Of a stretch of DNA of 53,602 nucleotides, positions 46,468 to 53,602 are shown one piece after another. The position numbers were made by a program, and so were the translations under genes. The notes under the pieces are model-generated. The model did not search any database and had not been told where the DNA came from. It saw nothing but the letters and a program-made list of their open reading frames with translations. The stretch covers positions 1-53,602 of the forward strand of contig CAKNHF010000020.1 in NCBI GenBank assembly GCA_930972465.1, read 5' to 3'. Source of the stretch: an uncultured Lachnospiraceae bacterium. Its GTDB lineage: Bacteria; Bacillota; Clostridia; Lachnospirales; Lachnospiraceae. Numbering within the stretch: position 1 is the first letter of the stretch; each line of letters starts with the position of its first letter.

Positions 46468-47025
46468 CTATTTTTTAGACTCCAGATAAGCCTTTCTTCC
46501 CTCTTCGTACAGGTTATTTCCCTCGCTGTCGATGATAACGACAAGGGGCATATCCTCCACATAGAGTTTTCTCAGAGCCTCTGCTCCCAGATCTTCGTAT
46601 GCAATCAGCTCGGCTTTCTTGATACATTTTGCCAGAAGAGCGCCTGCTCCTCCGATTGCGCCGAAGTAAACACCGCTGTATTTCTTCATAGCCTCCACAA
46701 CTTCCGGAAGACGCGCGCCTTTTCCGATCATGCCTCTTGCGCCCACGGACATCATAGTCGGTGCATATGCGTCCATACGTCCGCTGGTCGTCGGACCTGC
46801 ACTTCCGATAACATGTCCCGGTTTTGCCGGAGTCGGTCCTACATAGTAGATCGTCGCATCCGTCGGATCAAAGGGGATTTTCTCTCCCTTTGCCAGCGCC
46901 TCGCACATTCTCTTGTGTCCGGCGTCACGGGATGTGTAGATCGTTCCTGTCAGGAGAAGCTGATCTCCCGCATGGAGTGTCTTAGCAAGTTCCTCTGTGA
47001 GTGGTAATGTAATCTTTCTTGCCAT
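46468..47025 (-). CDS. fumB: Fumarate hydratase class I, beta subunit
   Basis: A 185-residue Fe-S hydro-lyase beta domain, carrying LLTGTIYTSRDAGHKR, GPTTSGRMD and GARGMIGKG. With the alpha subunit it interconverts malate and fumarate; the same fold serves tartrate dehydratase, so the substrate rests on context. Its ATG follows the fumA stop with no gap. The last codons share the outward extension of the 211-bp palindrome. It is the last gene of the leftward C4-dicarboxylate operon; gene symbol denotes the beta subunit only. Confidence 0.92.
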   Translation of the reverse strand: MARKITLPLTEELAKTLHAGDQLLLTGTIYTSRDAGHKRMCEALAKGEKIPFDPTDATIYYVGPTPAKPGHVIGSAGPTTSGRMDAYAPTMMSVGARGMIGKGARLPEVVEAMKKYSGVYFGAIGGAGALLAKCIKKAELIAYEDLGAEALRKLYVEDMPLVVIIDSEGNNLYEEGRKAYLESKK

Positions 47026-47868
47026 TTATATCACCTCCGATTTGTGGCGTGTCACATGGCAGTTGATGTTGACTGCACACGGCATGCCCGCAATATGTGT
47101 CGGCATTGTCTCGATATTCAGACCGATCGCTGTAGTCTTTCCGCCAAATCCCTGAGGTCCGATGCCCAGCTCATTGATCTTTGCCAGCATCTCTTTCTCC
47201 AGATCTGCATAAAACGGATCCGGATTGGAAGAATCCAGAGGTCTCATGAGTGCTTTCTTTGCAAGAAGCGCACACTTGTCAAATGTACCGCCGATCCCTA
47301 CACCTACTACCATAGGCGGACATGGATTCGGTCCGGCTGTCTCCACTGCTTCAATGATAAAGTCCTTGATGCCCTGAAGTCCTGCTGAAGGCTTAAACAT
47401 ACGGATCTGACTCATATTCTCACTTCCGAATCCTTTGGGTCCGACAGTGATCTTAATATTCTCGCCCGGAACGATTTCTGTGTAAAGCATAGCCGGTGTA
47501 TTGTCTCCGGTATTTCCACGGCGCACGGGATCCTTTACAACAGATTTGCGGAGATATCCGTTTGTATATCCTCTGCGTACTCCCTCATCCACTGCCTCTG
47601 CAAGATCTCCTCCTACAAGATGTACATCCTGTCCGATCTCAAGGAATACACATGCCATACCTGTATCCTGGCAGATCGGCACGTTTTCATTGTCTGCGAT
47701 CTCATAGTTCTCGATAATGTTGTCGAGAACGCCTTTTGCGATTTCTCCGTCCTCACAAGCACGGCAGTCGCGGATCGCACATTTCACGTCTTCCGGGAGA
47801 TGCTCGTTTGCCTCAATGCAGAGTCTCTCGATCACGTCTGTAAGTGTGCTTACGTTAATTTCACGCAT
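47026..47868 (-). CDS. fumA: Fumarate hydratase class I, alpha subunit
   Basis: A 280-residue 4Fe-4S subunit of the two-part, oxygen-labile fumarase. Cluster cysteines appear as C66 (ICQDTGM), C183 (NPCPP) and C199 (FDKCALL). TTG at 47877 opens the frame, but ATG at 47868 is nine bases after AAGGAG and gives the usual MREINVSTLTD start. It follows the exchanger gene after 143 bp that include a hairpin, so its expression may be set separately from the reductase genes. Confidence 0.94.
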   Translation of the reverse strand: MREINVSTLTDVIERLCIEANEHLPEDVKCAIRDCRACEDGEIAKGVLDNIIENYEIADNENVPICQDTGMACVFLEIGQDVHLVGGDLAEAVDEGVRRGYTNGYLRKSVVKDPVRRGNTGDNTPAMLYTEIVPGENIKITVGPKGFGSENMSQIRMFKPSAGLQGIKDFIIEAVETAGPNPCPPMVVGVGIGGTFDKCALLAKKALMRPLDSSNPDPFYADLEKEMLAKINELGIGPQGFGGKTTAIGLNIETMPTHIAGMPCAVNINCHVTRHKSEVI

Positions 47869-47932
47869 GAAAGCCAACTCCTTCCATTTCTAATTTGTTT
47901 GAAATTTATTACCGCAGCTGTTTGCGGAATAT

Positions 47933-47976
47933 TTTCCGCGGACCGCATTGCACAGGCTCTGCTGGTCCGCCGGAAA
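47933..47976. other. Hairpin between transporter and fumA
   Basis: TTTCCGCGGACC (47933-47944) pairs with GGTCCGCCGGAAA (47964-47976), 12 pairs with one bulge and a 19-nt loop. No U tract follows in the leftward transcript, so it may be a processing or stability element rather than a stop. Confidence 0.6.
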
Positions 47977-48011
47977 TTCTTATTTGTTATGGTATTAACC
48001 CCTGTTTCAGA

Positions 48012-49180
48012 TCACAGAAAAATACCTATGAACTGGCACGCCAGCACTACAAATACCAGCGCAACGGGATATGTTGCAGCATAAGCAGATGCAACATCGT
48101 CTGTTCCGGTCACACGGATCAGAGTTCCGAGAGCCGGTGTACTTGTCATACCGCCGCAGATAGAGCCAAGCGTATTGAACAGGCTCAGCTTCATCAGCTT
48201 CGTCGCGACAAAGTATCCTACCACCATCGGGATCAAAGTAATCAGCGCACCGTATACAAAAAGGATCAGTCCCTGTTCCTTCAGGATTTCGATGAATCCT
48301 GCGCCTGCCTCCACGCCTGCTCCGATGAGGAACAGCGCAAGGCCGAACTCTCTTAAGCACTCCAGCACAGATTTCTCTACATGGAAGCTGATTTTTCCTG
48401 CATGGCCGAAGTGTCCCAGGATCAGGCCCGCGATCAGCGGACCGCCTGAGGTTCCCAGCGAAAACTCTGCCCCGCCCGGAAGCGGAATAACGATCTTCGC
48501 AAGGACAATGCCAAGAGCGATGGCAAGTGCAAATGCGAAGAAGCCCATCGGATCCACATGGAACAGATTGTCTTTCGTCTTCACGTCGCCTACATTCTGT
48601 GCCGCCTCGAATTTTGCTCTCTCAGCAGCCATGTCTGTCTTTAAGATTTTCGGCACAAGCTGCACGAACAGTACTACACCGACAACGCCGAACGGATAGG
48701 CGATCCCGTATCCTACGGATGCATTGGCAGAACCGGTCGCATCGATCGCAGCTGCCAGTCCGGGCGTACTTGTCAGGGCTCCTGACATCATACCAACCGT
48801 AATATCCGTAGGTACGCCGGCAATCTCAATGATTCCGGCGGTGACAAGCGCACCGATCGCAATGACGATAAAACCAAGCAGGATATAAGACTTTGCATTG
48901 ATCTTGAAATTTCGGAAAACTTCGGTCCTGCGATAAAGCCAACAGAAGTCACAAAGCAGATCAGTCCAAGATCCTGAAACATTCCAAGACCGTTGACCAG
49001 TTCTTCGTTGTTTCCGATGAAATGTCCGAACACCAGGGCCACAAGCAGTACGCCCGCCGTCCCCAGCTCAACTCCTTTAATCGTAATGCTCCCCACAAGA
49101 TAGCCGATAAATGCTACAAGAAACAGGATCATCAGAGTATTGCTCAGAACACTTTCCTGAAACCAGTTAATTAAAAACAT
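48012..49180 (-). pseudogene. Aspartate:alanine exchanger (AspT/YidE) family transporter, frameshifted
   Basis: Two frames together make one transporter of about 389 residues. The N-terminal piece (49180 to about 48920) reads through VGFIAGPKF and then loses sense; the C-terminal frame resumes at once as FRNFKINAKSYILLGF and runs to 48012 with a GGMTSTPALG repeat of MSGALTSTPGLA, the paired motif of the YidE/YbjL/AspT family. Restoring one T to the four-T run (plus-strand AAAA at 48916-48919) rejoins the frames. About ten membrane spans are expected. The TrkA-C domains of long members are absent. The family exchanges aspartate/alanine or dicarboxylates. The break may be a real mutation, phase variation or a sequencing error in a short homopolymer. 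Confidence 0.8.
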
Positions 49181-49194
49181 CTTTTCTACCTTTC

Positions 49195-50796
49195 TTATCT
49201 CTCATGTCTTGCGTATTTCGGAAGAAGAAGCGGGGAAACGTCTCCTGTATCGATTCCGGCTTCTTTCAGCTCCTCTGCATATGCCTGAATGTGATCCAGG
49301 TTCATATTGCCGAGCTCTACATTTTTAGCCTTAGCTGCAGCAGCTTTTCCTGCATTGCGTCCGAATACGATAATGTCAAGCAGGGAGTTGCCCATCAGAC
49401 GGTTTCTTCCGTGGATTCCTCCGACTGCCTCACCTGCGACAAGCAGGTTGTCGATCACTTTCGTGAATCCGTCTCCGCCGATCTCAAGACCTCCGTTCTG
49501 ATAATGAAGCGTCGGATATACAAGGATCGGAAGTTTTCTCATATCGATATCATATTTCATATACATACGCAGCATCGCCGGGATGCGTTTCTCGATCGTT
49601 CCCGGTCCGCCAATCTCCTCGATCATCGGTGTATCGAGCCATACGCCGCTTCCGAGCGGTGTATTCACGCCCTTGCCGCGCGCTGTACACTCACGGATAA
49701 TGCCGGATGCAGCTACATCACGTGTCTCAAGCGGATGCATGAATGCTTCTCCGTCCACATTGACGAGCTGTGCTCCTACGGAACGTACCTTCTCTGTCAC
49801 GAGAGCTCCGAAGATCTGTGACGGGAATGCAACGCCTGTCGGGTGATACTGGATCGTATCCTGATACAGGAGCGGAGCTCCCATACGGTATCCGAGAATC
49901 AGTCCGTCCGCTGTCGCTCCGTAGTGGTTGGATGTCGGGAATCCCTGATAGTGCATGCGTCCCGCACCACCTGTAGCGATAATGACTGTCTTAGCCTTCG
50001 CCACCAGGTAGTCCTCTGTCTCCAGGTTCTGGAGCACTGCTCCTGCCACCTGCCCCCTGTCGTCTCTGATCAGTTCTACTGCTACTGTGAACTCGGCAAC
50101 CGGGATCTGGCGGTTCAGCACTTCATCGCGGAGTGTACGCATGATCTCTGCTCCGGAGTAGTCCTTGCAGGCATGCATTCTCTTTCTTGATGTTCCGCCG
50201 CCGTGTGTTGTAATCATACGGCCTGTCTCATCCTTATCAAACATAACACCCAGGTCATTCAGCCATTTGATTGCGTCCGGCGCCTCCATAACAAGACGTC
50301 TCAGAAGCTCCGGCCTTGCTGCGAAGTGTCCGCCGCCAAACGCATCCAGATAGTGCTGTACCGGAGAATCATTCTCCTTGTCAGCAGCCTGGATACCGCC
50401 CTCTGCCATCATTGTGTTGGCGTCACCTATACGCAGCTTTGTCACGATCATCACGTTCGCACCTGCCTCGTGAGCCTCGATGGCTGCAGAAGCTCCTGCA
50501 CCGCCGCCTCCGATAACAAGTACGTCCACATCGTAATCTACTTTGCTGATATCAACCTTCTCTGAGAGCAGACGGCTGTTGGAGTGAAGCAGATGAACCA
50601 GCTCCTTCGGCGCCTTCTGTCCCTTGTTCGGTCCTACTTTGATCTCTGCAAATGCCTCTTCCCTGTAATCAGGATGAAACTCCTTAAGAAGGGCATCTTT
50701 CTCTTCCGCTGTCATACGTCTCGGCTCCACACCCAGACGCGCTGCTCTGGTGGCCTCCACTTTTTTTACGGATTCCATCATTTCCGGTGTAAACAT
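49195..50796 (-). CDS. FrdA-like fumarate reductase flavoprotein, non-covalent FAD type
   Basis: A 533-residue member of the succinate dehydrogenase/fumarate reductase flavoprotein family. The FAD-binding GGGGAGAS is at 97-104, after an unusual 88-residue extension. Catalytic residues of fumarate reductases are all kept: H318 (YHPTG), T334-E335, proton-donor R359 (ETRD), H431 (HYQNGG), R466 (GRNRLMGNSL). The histidine that binds FAD covalently in membrane enzymes is Asn127 (ANTMMAEGG), as in soluble reductases. The usual C-terminal helical domain is missing. It should reduce fumarate or a similar enoate in the cytoplasm; no membrane anchor gene is seen. Operon partner of the FrdB-like gene 12 bp upstream. 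Confidence 0.88.
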   Translation of the reverse strand: MFTPEMMESVKKVEATRAARLGVEPRRMTAEEKDALLKEFHPDYREEAFAEIKVGPNKGQKAPKELVHLLHSNSRLLSEKVDISKVDYDVDVLVIGGGGAGASAAIEAHEAGANVMIVTKLRIGDANTMMAEGGIQAADKENDSPVQHYLDAFGGGHFAARPELLRRLVMEAPDAIKWLNDLGVMFDKDETGRMITTHGGGTSRKRMHACKDYSGAEIMRTLRDEVLNRQIPVAEFTVAVELIRDDRGQVAGAVLQNLETEDYLVAKAKTVIIATGGAGRMHYQGFPTSNHYGATADGLILGYRMGAPLLYQDTIQYHPTGVAFPSQIFGALVTEKVRSVGAQLVNVDGEAFMHPLETRDVAASGIIRECTARGKGVNTPLGSGVWLDTPMIEEIGGPGTIEKRIPAMLRMYMKYDIDMRKLPILVYPTLHYQNGGLEIGGDGFTKVIDNLLVAGEAVGGIHGRNRLMGNSLLDIIVFGRNAGKAAAAKAKNVELGNMNLDHIQAYAEELKEAGIDTGDVSPLLLPKYARHER

Positions 50797-50808
50797 GATC
50801 TTCCCTCC

Positions 50809-51483
50809 TTATTTCTCAATCTCTCTGTTATTGTAAAGTTCCTGCATCTCCGTGATCGGTTTCTGCATGATCTGCTCGATCAGCTGATCGTAATCGCCGT
50901 GATGGATCTCTTCCACACGCTCTGTCAGATGCTTGGATTCCGGAGCAATATACTTTCCTGTAAGTCTTCTCGCCAGGACACCTACCATCGGGTGAGAGAT
51001 TCCCGCCGGGCATCTCACGGAACAGCATCCGCATCCGATGCAGTCAAAGGACTCTTCCGCGCACTTCTCGAAGTCGCCGCGCTGTGCATATGCAATATAC
51101 TGCATTACGTTCAGGTCCTGGGTACATGCCTTTGTACATGCGTTGCATCCGATACAGCTGTAAATCTCCGGATACAGATCCATCATCACTCTCTGCTCCG
51201 GCTTGATATCTTCAATGTCATAGGTTCTCTTGTCTGTCGGGAAGAACGGGACAGTAGCCACGTACATACCTTCCTCCACCTGTGTCTGACAGGCAAGACA
51301 TGTCTTTAACTCATTTTTACCTTTGATCCTGTAGATCGTCGCGCAGGCTCCGCAGAAACCATGGCGGCATCCGCATCCTCTTTTCAGTGTATATCCCGCA
51401 TATTCCATGGCTGTCATGATCGTCAGGTCAGCCGGCACACTGTATTTCTTACCGAAAAAATATACATTTACCATATTTTCCAT
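50809..51483 (-). CDS. FrdB-like iron-sulfur protein (2Fe-2S plus two 4Fe-4S)
   Basis: A 224-residue electron-transfer subunit. The N-terminal plant-type 2Fe-2S domain has cysteines at 37, 39, 44, 47, 62 and 65 (GCGCRHGFCGAC; CLAC). Two ferredoxin motifs follow: C110-x2-C113-x2-C116-x3-C120 and C148-x2-C151-x2-C154-x3-C158. Classical FrdB carries 2Fe-2S, 4Fe-4S and 3Fe-4S; here the second motif is a full CxxCxxCxxxCP. It would wire the FlxA/AsrB-like flavoprotein to the FrdA-like subunit next to it. Confidence 0.87.
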   Translation of the reverse strand: MENMVNVYFFGKKYSVPADLTIMTAMEYAGYTLKRGCGCRHGFCGACATIYRIKGKNELKTCLACQTQVEEGMYVATVPFFPTDKRTYDIEDIKPEQRVMMDLYPEIYSCIGCNACTKACTQDLNVMQYIAYAQRGDFEKCAEESFDCIGCGCCSVRCPAGISHPMVGVLARRLTGKYIAPESKHLTERVEEIHHGDYDQLIEQIMQKPITEMQELYNNREIEK

Positions 51484-51500
51484 GATATTTCTTCCTTTCC

Positions 51501-52355
51501 CTAGTATTCATTCGGCATCTCATCGATCTCATCGCAACGAAATACCGGGCCGTCTTTGCACACATATTTTGAACCGATGTTGCATCTTCCGCATTTACCG
51601 ATTCCACATTTCATGCGAAGCTCCAGAGTGGTATAGACCTGTTCTCTGGAGAAACCGAGCTCCTCAAGGCCGGCCAGAGTAAACTTGATCATGATCGGAG
51701 GTCCGCAGATCAGTGCTGTCTTGTTTACATCGAATCCGAGTTCCTTTACATAATTCGGAACGAATCCCACATGACCGTCCCAGCCCTCCTGCTCGCGGTC
51801 GATCGTAAGATGGACATGTACGTCCGGTGCATTCATCCAGACTTCCTGGATCTCCTTTAACTGAACCAGATCATCCGCAGAACGTGATCCGTAAACAATA
51901 TCTACGGTTCCGTAATCATCACGGTTGTCCAGTACATAGTTGATCACAGAGCGGAGCGGGGCAAGTCCGATTCCTCCGGCGATGAACAGAAGATCTTTGC
52001 CTTTTAGTTTGTCCTCCACCGGGAAATGATTTCCATAAGGCCCGCGGACTGTGATCTCATCGCCCACTTCAAGGCTGTGAAGATAATCTGTCAGAACTCC
52101 GCACTTCTTGATGCTGAACTCCTGGTACTCCTTGTTGGTCGGCGATGATGTAATGGAAAACATACCCTCGCTGATCCCGGGAGCACAGAGCATTGCACAC
52201 TGTCCCGGCATATGCTCGAACAGCTTTCCGCCCTCCGGAGCATTGACGCGGAATGTCTTTACGTCCGGCGTCTCTTCTCTGATATCTGTGATCACTCCGA
52301 CCTTCGGGATCAGAGTATCCAGAGTATAATTCTTATGGCAGGTACATTCGCTCAT
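51501..52355 (-). CDS. FAD/NAD(P)-binding, 2Fe-2S oxidoreductase subunit (FlxA/AsrB/HydG-like)
   Basis: A 284-residue ferredoxin-NADP-reductase-fold protein: FAD domain with GMFSITSSP (about 64-72), NAD(P) domain with LLFIAGGIGLAPLRS and CGPPIMIKFT, and a C-terminal 2Fe-2S site (MKCGIGKCGRCN...C). Such subunits feed electrons from NAD(P)H in anaerobic sulfite reductase, sulfhydrogenase and FlxABCD-HdrABC complexes. Here the acceptors encoded alongside are FrdAB-like. Its start overlaps the previous stop by one base (TAATG). Confidence 0.88.
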   Translation of the reverse strand: MSECTCHKNYTLDTLIPKVGVITDIREETPDVKTFRVNAPEGGKLFEHMPGQCAMLCAPGISEGMFSITSSPTNKEYQEFSIKKCGVLTDYLHSLEVGDEITVRGPYGNHFPVEDKLKGKDLLFIAGGIGLAPLRSVINYVLDNRDDYGTVDIVYGSRSADDLVQLKEIQEVWMNAPDVHVHLTIDREQEGWDGHVGFVPNYVKELGFDVNKTALICGPPIMIKFTLAGLEELGFSREQVYTTLELRMKCGIGKCGRCNIGSKYVCKDGPVFRCDEIDEMPNEY

Positions 52356-53398
52356 TACTGCTCACCTCCCTGTTTCTGAAATGCTTTTATGACTTTGACG
52401 ATATTCAGCGATGCCGGGCACTTCTCCACACATCTTCCGCAGCCAACACAGGAATACATGCCGTCGTTGTTTGCCGGATAATATACCAGCTTGTGCATGA
52501 ATCTCTGGCGGAATCTCTCTTTCTGTGACTTACGGTTATTGCCGTGCGCCATCATCGTGAAGTCGGAATACATGCAGGAATCCCAGCAGCGGTATCTCTG
52601 AACTCCGTTCTTGCCCATATCGTAATCTTTAATGTCATAGCACTGGCAGGTCGGGCAGACAAATGTGCAGGTTCCACATGCGAGGCATGGCTTGTAAAGC
52701 TCATCCCAAAGCGGATCCTCGAATTTTTTCATAAGCACATCGCCGTTCCAGCCGTCCAGTGACAGATGCGTATACGGAAGCTGTTCCACGATGCCGCGGA
52801 TCGCTTCTTTCTCTTTCTCCACAGTCTCCTCTGCTGTTCCATCCTCAGTGAGAAGATCCTTCACTGCTTCTGTAAGAGCTTCCCCCTTTTCGGTAAGAGC
52901 TTTCCAGTACAGTTCATCCCCAATCATCCATGCCGCCACATCGGCTGCGGAAGGATCTGCCGCATCCACGCCGAACACCTTGCAGAAGCAGGTCTCTTCC
53001 GGCTCATGGCAGGCAAGGGCAACGATCGTGCCGTGATCTCTTCTTGCCGCATAGAATGTATCCAGCGGATCTACGAGGAACACTCTGTCCAGCACTTCCA
53101 CGCCCTTCACATCGCAGGCTTTCATGCCGAACACGACAAAATTCTGCTCCTTCAGAGCTTCCGGCTCAACTGTGATCTTCTTTCCGTCCCTGACACAGGT
53201 GTAGAGTGTCTCACTCTGCGGGAAGAAGACATCCTTCGGAGATTTCACTGTTTTCAGTGTATCAAGATCGACCTCTGCGTCCTCTGTCCACACACCGAAG
53301 TTTGTCTGTCCCGCGGTCTTCACCGGCAGATATAATTCCTGTTCTGCGGCAATCTTCTGAAATAATGCCGTCAGATTTTCTTTCGCGATCTTATACAT
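52355..53398 (-). CDS. 4Fe-4S dicluster electron-transfer protein (FlxB/AsrA/HydB-like)
   Basis: A 347-residue protein whose first 220 residues hold NFVVFGMKACDVKGVEVLDRVF and CHEPEETCFC, and whose last 110 hold two cluster motifs (CLACGTCTFVCPTCQC; CVGCGRCVEKCPASLN). This is the layout of AsrA, sulfhydrogenase beta and FlxB, which always pair with the AsrB/FlxA type flavoprotein, as here. Role: electron relay between the NAD(P)H flavoprotein and the next carrier. ATG follows AAAGGGG. Confidence 0.88.
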   Translation of the reverse strand: MYKIAKENLTALFQKIAAEQELYLPVKTAGQTNFGVWTEDAEVDLDTLKTVKSPKDVFFPQSETLYTCVRDGKKITVEPEALKEQNFVVFGMKACDVKGVEVLDRVFLVDPLDTFYAARRDHGTIVALACHEPEETCFCKVFGVDAADPSAADVAAWMIGDELYWKALTEKGEALTEAVKDLLTEDGTAEETVEKEKEAIRGIVEQLPYTHLSLDGWNGDVLMKKFEDPLWDELYKPCLACGTCTFVCPTCQCYDIKDYDMGKNGVQRYRCWDSCMYSDFTMMAHGNNRKSQKERFRQRFMHKLVYYPANNDGMYSCVGCGRCVEKCPASLNIVKVIKAFQKQGGEQ

Positions 53399-53401
53399 AC
53401 A

Positions 53402-53602
53402 TTATCCCCTTTCTGCCACAATCCCAGGCTCAGCATCCTCAAACCGGTAATCGGTAAGAGGGGTTCTCGGTTCCAGGTCTGCTCCCGCCTGGTACTCGCC
53501 GTACAGCTCATTGATATCCTTGATGAACTTCCGGTTGAACAGATGAAGCGGGATTCCCTGCGGACATACTCTGCTGCACTCTCCGCAGTCCGTACATCTT
53601 CC
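53402..53602 (-). CDS. 4Fe-4S ferredoxin-domain protein, C-terminal 66 residues only
   Basis: The last 66 codons of a gene entering from the right edge. They contain CTDCGECSRVCPQGIPL, a ferredoxin-type 4Fe-4S motif, then FNRKFIKDINELYGEYQ and a short acidic tail. It ends three bases before the next ATG, so it belongs to the same operon. It could be a FlxC-like or another iron-sulfur subunit; the bulk is outside the window and the identity stays open. Confidence 0.75.
   Translation of the reverse strand, partial: GRCTDCGECSRVCPQGIPLHLFNRKFIKDINELYGEYQAGADLEPRTPLTDYRFEDAEPGIVAERG

Noticed and set aside
48012-49180. Two separate transporter genes (48012-48791 and 48788-49180)
   Set aside because: Adding one T at the four-T run joins them into one family-length protein; the second piece has no ribosome site of its own and would start in mid-helix.

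Overview
The window looks like a chromosomal stretch of a Gram-positive anaerobe of class Clostridia, most likely family Lachnospiraceae. The grounds are a Gram-positive PolC replicase, AGGAGG-type ribosome binding sites before almost every gene, a single-chain PurL of about 1250 residues, CxC...CxxC-type L31, oxygen-sensitive enzymes (indolepyruvate:ferredoxin oxidoreductase, two-subunit class I fumarase, radical SAM proteins) and families typical of these gut anaerobes (DUF4364, DUF1385, TIGR03915/TIGR03916, TIGR01906). Genus and species cannot be read from the sequence. I see no phage, insertion sequence, CRISPR array or plasmid gene; nearly all of the window is ordinary chromosome.

Layout. 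1-5.8 kb: end of a tRNA-Val gene, purL, a Lit-like membrane protein, and a divergent LysR regulator. 5.8-11.9 kb: an nfeD-slipin-helicase operon and a two-gene DNA repair unit (TIGR03915 plus a radical SAM protein) whose promoter carries two LexA-like boxes. 11.9-15.5 kb: ptsHI (the HPr has Arg at the Ser46 position), cysK and a cold shock gene. 15.5-21.4 kb: a six-gene arylacetate/aromatic 2-oxoacid operon (paaK-iorA-iorB-ACT-paaK-ACT). 21.6-28.6 kb: glyA, polC, ispG. 28.7-33 kb: small membrane proteins, hisC, a second aminotransferase and a DUF2156 protein. 33-37.6 kb: the rho, rpmE-yqhQ-prmC-prfA translation/termination block. 37.9-42.2 kb: a TIGR01212 radical SAM protein and a DUF4364 regulator converging on rarA, tcdA and a polysaccharide deacetylase. 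42.3-46.1 kb: an AraC-type regulator divergent from galK-galT.

46.2-53.6 kb is the most unusual part. A 211-bp imperfect palindrome separates the gal operon from an operon running leftward off the right edge of the window. In transcription order it encodes a 4Fe-4S protein (cut by the edge), a FlxB/AsrA-like 4Fe-4S protein, a FlxA/AsrB-like FAD/NAD(P)-2Fe-2S protein, a FrdB-like iron-sulfur protein, a FrdA-like flavoprotein that keeps the fumarate reductase catalytic residues but lacks the FAD-linking histidine, an aspartate:alanine-exchanger-family transporter broken by a one-base frameshift, and both fumarase subunits. The inferred job is cytoplasmic NAD(P)H-driven reduction of fumarate (or a related enoate), with fumarase supplying fumarate from malate and the exchanger moving C4-dicarboxylates.

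All functional calls rest on reading motifs, gene order and family knowledge by eye; no database search was run. Promoters and terminators are pattern calls.
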